From positions 1 to 11,849 of the forward strand of contig DYTG01000051.1 in assembly GCA_020726085.1 (NCBI GenBank): a DNA stretch of 11,849 nt, written 5' to 3'. A program made the position numbers and the translations under genes. Below are positions 1 to 5,076 of the stretch, one piece after another (positions within the stretch are counted from its first letter, which is position 1; every line of letters starts with the position of its first letter). A model generated the notes under the pieces. The model had not been told where the DNA came from, did not search any database, and saw nothing but the letters and a program-made list of their open reading frames with translations. This DNA comes from Sulfurovum sp. GTDB lineage: Bacteria; Campylobacterota; Campylobacteria; Campylobacterales; Sulfurovaceae.

Positions 1-268
1 CCAATGAAATTATCATATCTAAATTATAGTGTTCAAGGTTTCTTCTTACTTCTCTATTTCCTTCTTTTTGAATTGTCAAGAAAAACTTGACAGTTGAGTT
101 TTTTTGAAGTTCTTCTTCGTTTAGAATATTATTTATATGCAAACTGATATTTTGTTTTGTAACCTCAAAAAGCTCTACTAACTCTTTTTGAGTTAGCCAA
201 ATAGTATCATCTTCAACCGATACTTTTAGCTCCAACTCCCCACTGTTGTATATCTCTATATTTTTCAT
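1..268 (-). CDS. rhuM: RhuM-family protein, N-terminal part (runs off the left edge)
   Basis: The reverse strand from the ATG at 268 is open for 89 codons to the window edge and is absent from simple long-ORF lists only because it is cut. It reads MKNIEIYNSGELEL, then DDTIWLTQKELVELF, then TKQNISLHINNIL, then NSTVKFF, and ends in YNLDMIISL. This order is characteristic of the RhuM family: the WLTQ-x-LxxLF / TKQNISxHI stretch at about residues 23-45, a NSxVK block, and YNLDMIIS(V/L)G. The family is named after a Salmonella pathogenicity-island gene and is common in prophages and defence or accessory islands; its biochemical role is not settled. The LTQKELVELFEVTKQNISLHI part resembles a helix-turn-helix, which would suggest DNA binding (inference). 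Family members are usually about 330 residues, so roughly a quarter is visible. There is no clear Shine-Dalgarno; the start lies 8 nt after the stop of a tiny ORF, which suggests translational coupling. Confidence 0.9.
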   Translation of the reverse strand, partial: MKNIEIYNSGELELKVSVEDDTIWLTQKELVELFEVTKQNISLHINNILNEEELQKNSTVKFFLTIQKEGNREVRRNLEHYNLDMIISL

Positions 269-276
269 AACTTACA

Positions 277-369
277 TCAACTTACTATTTCTACAGAAGC
301 TACACATAAAGCTTCAAACTCGCCAAAGCTTACAACTTTTTTTTCAATAGTTTTCATTGGCATGGTCAC
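277..369 (-). CDS. Tiny ORF (about 30 aa) just upstream of rhuM
   Basis: I do not recognise this gene. It starts at GTG 369 (30 codons) or ATG 363 or 357, and stops at TGA 277-279. The predicted peptide contains MKTIEKKVVSFGEF followed by EALCVASVEIVS. A good Shine-Dalgarno-like AAGGGG (376-381) lies 6 nt upstream of the GTG, which favours that start; from the ATG at 363 the spacing would be 12 nt. It begins 31 nt after the znuC stop, and its own stop is 8 nt before the rhuM start, so it could be a leader peptide or a small partner of rhuM. It contains a single cysteine and has no signal peptide or membrane segment. It does not resemble the N-terminus of a ZnuB permease. It could also be a chance ORF or the remnant of a larger gene. 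Confidence 0.4.
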   Translation of the reverse strand: MTMPMKTIEKKVVSFGEFEALCVASVEIVS

Positions 370-400
370 AATAAACCCCTTTGGTTACTATCAATATATC

Positions 401-1183
401 TCAACACCCACACCCCTTGCCCATTCTTTGGAGCATTTCGACTTCGCAAAAGTGTCCGCTTGGGTGGCGGGTGACATCGGTGAAGTGGGAGAGTTCGTGG
501 AAGGTGAGGATTTTGTTGATATGAGCTACTTTGGTAGCGTAGCTAAGGACTACGGATATATCGTGGCTCACTACCATAATCGTGATAAACTCATTGAGCT
601 TTAAAAGCAAGTCATAAATCTGTTTTTGTCCCTCCACGTCGATATTGGCGGTAGGTTCATCGAGTAGCAAAATAGCAGGATGCGCACACAATGCCCTTGC
701 TATCATCACCCTTTGACGTTGTCCACCCGAAAGTGAGCCGATTTTGGTATAAGCAAAGCTCTCCATGCCCACTTGCCTAAGCGATGCCAAAGCACACGAA
801 CGCTCAAACTCATTGTAGCCAATAGAGAGGTATTTGTGCCACGGTTTGCGAGAGCTTTGTTGCTCTTTGAGCGTATGAATATGCCCCATCACCACCACCT
901 CAATGGCTTGAATGGGGAAGTTGGTATTGATATTGGTATTTTGAGGAACGTAGCCAATCTTGTGAAGGTTTTTAGAGATTGGTTTATCAAAAATTGTAAT
1001 AGTACCTTGTTGCAAAGCATTGATACCCAAAATGCTCTTTAGTAGAGTCGATTTGCCTCCACCGTTAGGACCAATAATCGCCATAAAATCCCGCTCCATT
1101 ACCTCCAAATTGATATTTTCCAATACCTTTTGGTTGTCGTAACTGTAGCTTAAATTTTCAATTTTTATAAGACTTTGCGGCAT
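401..1183 (-). CDS. znuC: Zinc/manganese ABC transporter ATPase (ZnuC-type)
   Basis: This is the cytoplasmic nucleotide-binding subunit of a metal-uptake ABC importer; it hydrolyses ATP to power import of metal delivered by the binding protein encoded just upstream. The 260-residue length is normal. Walker A GPNGGGKST is at 38-46, Q-loop glutamine at 81 (GYVPQN), signature LSGGQ at 151-155, Walker B ILLLDEP at 171-177 and the switch histidine at 207 (VSHD). GGGKS in place of the usual GSGKS is typical of ZnuC/MntB-type ATPases. The C-terminus ends GKGCGC, a small cysteine cluster. The start ATG lies 1 nt after the znuA stop, so the two are translationally coupled. No permease gene (znuB) follows inside the window; a tiny ORF and rhuM lie there instead. 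The zinc assignment rests on the His-rich partner protein; Mn2+ or Fe2+ cannot be excluded. Confidence 0.9.
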   Translation of the reverse strand: MPQSLIKIENLSYSYDNQKVLENINLEVMERDFMAIIGPNGGGKSTLLKSILGINALQQGTITIFDKPISKNLHKIGYVPQNTNINTNFPIQAIEVVVMGHIHTLKEQQSSRKPWHKYLSIGYNEFERSCALASLRQVGMESFAYTKIGSLSGGQRQRVMIARALCAHPAILLLDEPTANIDVEGQKQIYDLLLKLNEFITIMVVSHDISVVLSYATKVAHINKILTFHELSHFTDVTRHPSGHFCEVEMLQRMGKGCGC

Positions 1184-1184
1184 A

Positions 1185-2009
1185 TTATTGGGCTATTGCT
1201 TTGGCTAACTCTATGAGATTTTCACCCCATTTTGGATTGAGAGGGCTTACTTTTAGCACCGCAATACTCAGCTCATTAGCAATCGTTTTGGCTACCCTAT
1301 CGCTAAACTCTGGAGCGGTAAAGATGGCTTTAATAGACTCTTTTTTGGCTTTGGCAATCAATTTGGCGACGGCTTGGGGCTTGGGTTCTTTCCCCTCTAC
1401 TTCAATGGGCAATTGCACAAGACCGTAAGAAGAGGCAAAATATCCCCACGCAGGGTGAAAAACCATAAATTTAGCACCCTTAGAGGTATCTTTTAAAATC
1501 TCTCGTATAGAGCTATCGACACTATCAATGTGAGCCAAAAAGCTCTCAAAATTGGCTTTGTAGTAAGCCTCATTGGCACTATCGACACCTACTAATCCAT
1601 CATAAATATTTTGGGCAATGATTTTGACATTACTAGGAGAGGTCCAAATATGAGGGTCAAAGCCCCCCACGTGATGATGATCATCGTGAGCTATAGCCAT
1701 TTTTGTGATATTTTGAGTAGTATCGATGATTTTCATCGCTCTATTTTGCGATGCAAAACGCTCCAACCAAACTTTTTCAAACTCTACACCAATAGCAAAA
1801 TAGAGCTGGGCTTGGCTAATACTACGCATTTGCGAGGGTTTTGGCTCGTAAGCATGAGGCGAATGCCCAGGTTCTACCATCAAAGCAACATCGACTTTAT
1901 CACCGCCAATAGCCTTTACAAATGTCACTTGAGGCAAAACACTCACAGCAACATTAACCTTGGCGTACCCCAAAGAGAGCGTCATCAAAAAAATCAAAAA
2001 TATCTTCAT
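1185..2009 (-). CDS. znuA: Zinc ABC transporter substrate-binding protein (ZnuA, cluster A-I)
   Basis: This 274-residue protein captures metal in the periplasm and passes it to the inner-membrane importer. Residues 1-16 form a signal peptide (MKIFLIFLMTLSLGYA) with probable cleavage after YA. Family landmarks are GHSPHAYEPKPSQ (48-60, ligand His52), a short His-rich loop HDDHHH (108-113), DPHIW (119-122, His120) and FHPAWGY (184-190, His185). The His-rich loop between the first two ligands is typical of zinc rather than manganese binders. Where many members have Asp in a late V/L-DPL motif, this protein reads KVSPL (Ser255), so the fourth ligand may be missing, leaving a three-His site. The ATG at 2009 is preceded by GGAGAT (2013-2018). 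An inverted repeat just upstream (2022-2036) may be its metal-responsive operator. It is followed after 1 nt by znuC. Confidence 0.9.
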   Translation of the reverse strand: MKIFLIFLMTLSLGYAKVNVAVSVLPQVTFVKAIGGDKVDVALMVEPGHSPHAYEPKPSQMRSISQAQLYFAIGVEFEKVWLERFASQNRAMKIIDTTQNITKMAIAHDDHHHVGGFDPHIWTSPSNVKIIAQNIYDGLVGVDSANEAYYKANFESFLAHIDSVDSSIREILKDTSKGAKFMVFHPAWGYFASSYGLVQLPIEVEGKEPKPQAVAKLIAKAKKESIKAIFTAPEFSDRVAKTIANELSIAVLKVSPLNPKWGENLIELAKAIAQ

Positions 2010-2021
2010 AAAATCTCCATT

Positions 2022-2036
2022 TGCAACTAGGTTGCA
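2022..2036. promoter_or_regulatory. Perfect inverted repeat upstream of znuA, candidate operator
   Basis: TGCAAC-TAG-GTTGCA is a perfect 6-bp inverted repeat with a 3-nt centre. It ends 4 nt before the GGAGAT ribosome-binding site of znuA and lies downstream of the candidate -10 element. Its placement in the leader of a zinc-uptake gene suggests a metalloregulator site (Zur/Fur type) acting as a roadblock. The sequence is not a textbook E. coli Zur box, so the regulator is inferred only from context. Confidence 0.35.
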
Positions 2037-2053
2037 TAAAATATGGGGTGAAT

Positions 2054-2059
2054 TTTATA
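2054..2059 (-). promoter_or_regulatory. Candidate -10 element for znuAC
   Basis: TATAAA on the reverse strand, 45 nt upstream of the znuA start, within AT-rich DNA (TTGATTAAA precedes -35 spacing loosely). No convincing -35 hexamer is present, which is common in Campylobacterota. It would place the transcription start just upstream of the inverted repeat at 2022-2036. The 97-nt gap after the methyltransferase gene is the longest gap in this minus-strand run, so a promoter here is plausible. Confidence 0.35.
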
Positions 2060-2106
2060 GATATGTTGATTAAATACAACTTAGAGTCTGTGGCAAAAGC
2101 CCTATA

Positions 2107-3012
2107 TCAAAGCGATAAGGTGATTTGTTGGTTATCAAAGAGTGAAGGTTGCTTGTAAAGTATTTTTGCTTTTATCTGTGGCGGTTGATGGTTGAGTATC
2201 AACGCTTCTAGCATAGCATTACGATTCTCCTCACTTCCACCCAAATGATAAAAATGCTCTTTGGTTAAAATAGTAAACTTTTTCCAAATCCTCTTGATGT
2301 ACTCATTCTCTCTGTATTTATTGGAGTGCCATGTGGAGAGGATAAATTTACCCTCAAAATTATCAAGCAATTGATTTAAGCTTGTTTCATCCTCCTCGTT
2401 CCAACTATTATAGTAATCGGTATTTCTATCGATATAAGGAGGGTCGCAATAGATTACATCTTCTTTTTGTGCCATAGCTATGGTATCTTGAAATGTTTGA
2501 TGGATAAACCTATAATCACCTTGAAGAATAATCTTTTGGATATTCTCTATTTGATTAACAATCTTAGTAATATAAGCCTTAGCAAAGCGATTTGGTTTTT
2601 TGCAAAAAGGGACATTATGCCCACCTTTGGAGTTGAAACGTATCATGCCGTTAAACCCAGCACGATTGATAAACAAAAAATCCAAAGGATTATGGCTTTC
2701 ATTAAATCTTGCTCGTACCTCATAATAGTAATCCTCAATCTCCAAAAGTTTTGCACCTTCAACTTCCAAAAAAGCTCGTGCTGTATTGGAGGTAATGCTT
2801 TTATCTTGCAATGCCTTATAAAAGTTAATCAAATGAGGATTACTATCGCACAAAAGAGCTTGAGCAGGTCTAATATTAAAAGCCACCACCCCTGTACCCA
2901 TAAAAGGCTCAATCCATCTACCACCAAAGTTTTGGGGTACAATTTCTCTTATCCACGGTACAAGTTTGGTTTTAATCCCTTGCGATTTGATGGGTGGGAT
3001 AAAGAGTTTCAC
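2107..3012 (-). CDS. Adenine-N6 DNA methyltransferase, M.EcoRV-like (predicted GATATC)
   Basis: This is the protective methyltransferase of a type II restriction-modification pair, transferring methyl from SAM to adenine N6. At 301 residues it has alpha-class/Dam-family order: motif X PPIKSQGIKTKL (6-17), motif I EPFMGTGVVAFN (35-46), LLCDSNPHLINFY (53-65), and catalytic motif IV DPPY (190-193). From memory of M.EcoRV, near-identical blocks recur along the chain: PPIKSQGIKTKLVP, EPFMGTGVVAFN, NGMIRFNSKGG, NVPFCKKPNRFA, YCDPPYI, and LTKEHFYH. This similarity is far above general Dam level. Translation begins at GTG 3010-3012, overlapping the endonuclease stop (GTGA, 4 nt), so the two are coupled. 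By analogy with M.EcoRV the target is the first A of GATATC. The AT-rich composition compared with secA suggests acquisition by transfer. Confidence 0.93.
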   Translation of the reverse strand: MKLFIPPIKSQGIKTKLVPWIREIVPQNFGGRWIEPFMGTGVVAFNIRPAQALLCDSNPHLINFYKALQDKSITSNTARAFLEVEGAKLLEIEDYYYEVRARFNESHNPLDFLFINRAGFNGMIRFNSKGGHNVPFCKKPNRFAKAYITKIVNQIENIQKIILQGDYRFIHQTFQDTIAMAQKEDVIYCDPPYIDRNTDYYNSWNEEDETSLNQLLDNFEGKFILSTWHSNKYRENEYIKRIWKKFTILTKEHFYHLGGSEENRNAMLEALILNHQPPQIKAKILYKQPSLFDNQQITLSL

Positions 3013-3830
3013 TCTTTTGACCTTTGGGGTACAATAAGCGAAGTGTCACCTTTGTGATACTCCACAAACTCTTTGAGGGAACGAATCTTTTTTGTACCAT
3101 CATGGGTTGCAATGGTAATTTGACTGTAGTTCATCCAGTAATCATCAAACCACTCTTCGCCAAGCCTTGAAAACATCCCCTTGCCATCCAAAATATCTTC
3201 TATGTTATTGATACTACCAATATTGGCAGTATTACCGCTACCGCCCTTATCACTGGCAATTTTCCACTTCTCTGTAGCAAAAAATTGAAAATTATGAATA
3301 ACCGATGCAATATTTTTGAGTTCCTCTAATGGATAACGTTTGGTTTCTTCGATCCTTGCATTGGGATTTCTATCATAAATAATACCCAAACAAAAATGTC
3401 CTTGGTATTGGCTGTAAGGAAACTGAATATTTTTGTTGCTTCGTCTATCTGTAAAATATTTACCGTGCGACCCCAAAGTAAAACCATTACACATTTTAGG
3501 ATTATCAGGCTTTCGGTAAGTGGTTTTAAAATCTAATGCAAATTTTATATTTTTATCATCATTTTTGACCAATGATACATCGGGGTAGTAATTTTGATGT
3601 TCCGCCAAAACTACCTCATAACCATTAACTTGTGCAAACTCTACTATCTTAGGAAAGAGATGAATCTCTAAAATTTTAGAGACAATTTTGGTATCATTTG
3701 AAATAGTATAGATATTGCGACAAACATCAACAAAACCTTTGATAGCCCATTGTCCATCATCAGTCACAATATATGTTTGAAGTTTTTTTACAAAATCTTT
3801 TAGTTTTTTTTCAAATACTTTTTTTACCAT
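3009..3830 (-). CDS. Type II restriction endonuclease, EcoRV family (predicted GAT^ATC)
   Basis: This is a homodimeric PD-D/xK nuclease of the EcoRV type, predicted to cut unmethylated GATATC. It has 273 residues against about 245 in EcoRV; the extra length is mainly an N-terminal extension and the tail. Equivalents of the EcoRV active site are visible: Glu55 (EcoRV E45), Asp84 in YYPDVSL (D74), and Asp100 and Lys102 in ALDFKTTY (D90/K92). The recognition loop GSGNT (197-201) in GGSGNTANIGS matches EcoRV residues 182-186, and the Q-loop HQNYYPD keeps Gln79/Asn80. NDTK (45-48) matches the EcoRV Thr37/Lys38 region. FTLGS, IQFPYSQY and GKGMF also align. Because the base-contacting loops are conserved, the target site is probably unchanged. 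A strong AAGGAG (3839-3844) precedes ATG 3830. It lies 34 nt after the lol permease gene and overlaps the methyltransferase gene. It is AT-rich: 3541-3600 has 15 G/C in 60. Confidence 0.93.
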   Translation of the reverse strand: MVKKVFEKKLKDFVKKLQTYIVTDDGQWAIKGFVDVCRNIYTISNDTKIVSKILEIHLFPKIVEFAQVNGYEVVLAEHQNYYPDVSLVKNDDKNIKFALDFKTTYRKPDNPKMCNGFTLGSHGKYFTDRRSNKNIQFPYSQYQGHFCLGIIYDRNPNARIEETKRYPLEELKNIASVIHNFQFFATEKWKIASDKGGSGNTANIGSINNIEDILDGKGMFSRLGEEWFDDYWMNYSQITIATHDGTKKIRSLKEFVEYHKGDTSLIVPQRSKE

Positions 3831-3858
3831 ACATCAATCTCCTTACAAATACCCAAAA

Positions 3859-3888
3859 CCTATACTACTCATTCCTCAATACCGTCAA
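3859..3888 (-). promoter_or_regulatory. Candidate promoter for the R-M operon inside the lol 3' end
   Basis: On the reverse strand TTGACG (3883-3888) and TATAGG (3859-3864) are separated by 18 nt, a passable sigma-70 pair. The -35 lies within the last codons of the lol permease gene, so it may be a by-product of coding sequence. If used, it would give a short leader carrying the AAGGAG ribosome-binding site of the endonuclease gene. Otherwise R and M must depend on read-through from secA-lol. Confidence 0.25.
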
Positions 3889-5076
3889 AGGGTCGGTTTT
3901 GGAAGCTTTACGTGCGGGGTAGATGGAGGAGATTAGCACAATGGTAACCGTGCCTACAATAATCATCGCAAAATCACTCATAAGCAGTTCGATAGGCAGT
4001 CTTGATGTCCCATAGACATCTTCAGGGACGGAGATAATATCAAAGGTTTTGAGTAGCCAAATACCCACAAGACCCAACAGTGTACCCGTCACAATTCCCG
4101 CTACGCCGATAATAGAACCCAGTCGAAAGAAGATACTCTTAATCTCCTCTTGCGTAGCTCCGAGTGTTCGCATGAGCGCTATTTCACTGCGACGACTCAT
4201 AATAATCATCAGCAACGAAGAGATGATATTGAGTGAAGCGACCAAAATAATCAAAAGCAGTACCAAAAAGAGTGCTTTTTTCTCCATCTCCATCGCAGCA
4301 AAAAAGTTACCATTTTGTTGCCACCACCCTTGAATAGTAGTATTTTCTGGCAACACCAGAGCAATTTTGTTGATATCATCCATCGGTTTATCGCTATGAA
4401 TATGCAATCCATCGTAATAACCGACCTCTTTTTTGAGTAGTTTTTGAAGCGCTTCAAGTGTGGTGTAGGCAATCGCCTTGTCGTACGATTGCAATCCCGA
4501 ATCAAAAACTCCATCAACAATAAAACGCTTTTGCAGTGGCATAGTGCCAAAACCAACGGCTTGTTGTTCTGAAAAATAGAGGATAATTTTATCACCAACA
4601 TGAATACCCATATCGTCGCTTAGTGTTTTGCCAATAATGATTTTAAATTGGCTTTGGGTATCATGAATCGCTTTGCCCACGATAGGATTGAGTTGTTTTT
4701 CCCTATCAAAATCAACACCGTAAAGCATCACGCCCTGTACCGCTCCATCAAATTTGGTAATGACTTGCGTGGTATAATAGGGACTAAATTTAAGATGAGG
4801 AAATTGTTTCTCTAGCGAAGTAATAAGCTCATCGCTAATGCCGTTAGGATCAATAGACTCAACGCTCAAAGGATAGTTCATAGAAGTAAGACGCTTGATA
4901 AACTCTTTTTGCGTCCCATTCATAATCCCCATTGCCAACATCAGCACCATCACTCCCGCTGCTATGCCCAAAAAAGCCAAAATAGCCGAGACGGTAATAA
5001 AGGGATTGTCTCTATCGTATTTGAGATAGTGCCTAATAATAGAGCTAATAAACTTGCTACTCGATTGCATAACCAT
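3865..5076 (-). CDS. LolC/LolE/LolF-type lipoprotein-release ABC permease
   Basis: This inner-membrane permease belongs to the LolCE family, which with ATPase LolD releases outer-membrane lipoproteins from the inner membrane to carrier LolA. It has 403 residues, normal for the family. The layout is a first membrane segment (about 26-50), a large periplasmic MacB-like core domain (about 51-265), and three C-terminal segments (about 268-293, 318-343, 366-386) making up the FtsX domain. The loop SRRSEIALMRTLGATQEEIKS (294-314) is the conserved coupling region, and the end IYPARKASKTDPLTVLRNE is diagnostic. Campylobacterota often have one such permease in place of a LolC/LolE pair, so it may act as a homodimer (LolF-like); lolD is not in the window. 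The start ATG overlaps the secA stop by 1 nt (TAATG). A second in-frame ATG two codons later is also possible. Confidence 0.9.
   Translation of the reverse strand: MVMQSSSKFISSIIRHYLKYDRDNPFITVSAILAFLGIAAGVMVLMLAMGIMNGTQKEFIKRLTSMNYPLSVESIDPNGISDELITSLEKQFPHLKFSPYYTTQVITKFDGAVQGVMLYGVDFDREKQLNPIVGKAIHDTQSQFKIIIGKTLSDDMGIHVGDKIILYFSEQQAVGFGTMPLQKRFIVDGVFDSGLQSYDKAIAYTTLEALQKLLKKEVGYYDGLHIHSDKPMDDINKIALVLPENTTIQGWWQQNGNFFAAMEMEKKALFLVLLLIILVASLNIISSLLMIIMSRRSEIALMRTLGATQEEIKSIFFRLGSIIGVAGIVTGTLLGLVGIWLLKTFDIISVPEDVYGTSRLPIELLMSDFAMIIVGTVTIVLISSIYPARKASKTDPLTVLRNE

Noticed and set aside
362..604. Plus-strand ORF of 80 codons opposite the znuC 3' end
   Set aside because: It is antisense to a gene with complete ABC ATPase motifs, and its translation resembles no family.
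2467..3057. Plus-strand ORF of 196 codons opposite the methyltransferase gene
   Set aside because: The reverse strand carries all methyltransferase motifs, so this frame is a shadow with no recognisable domain.
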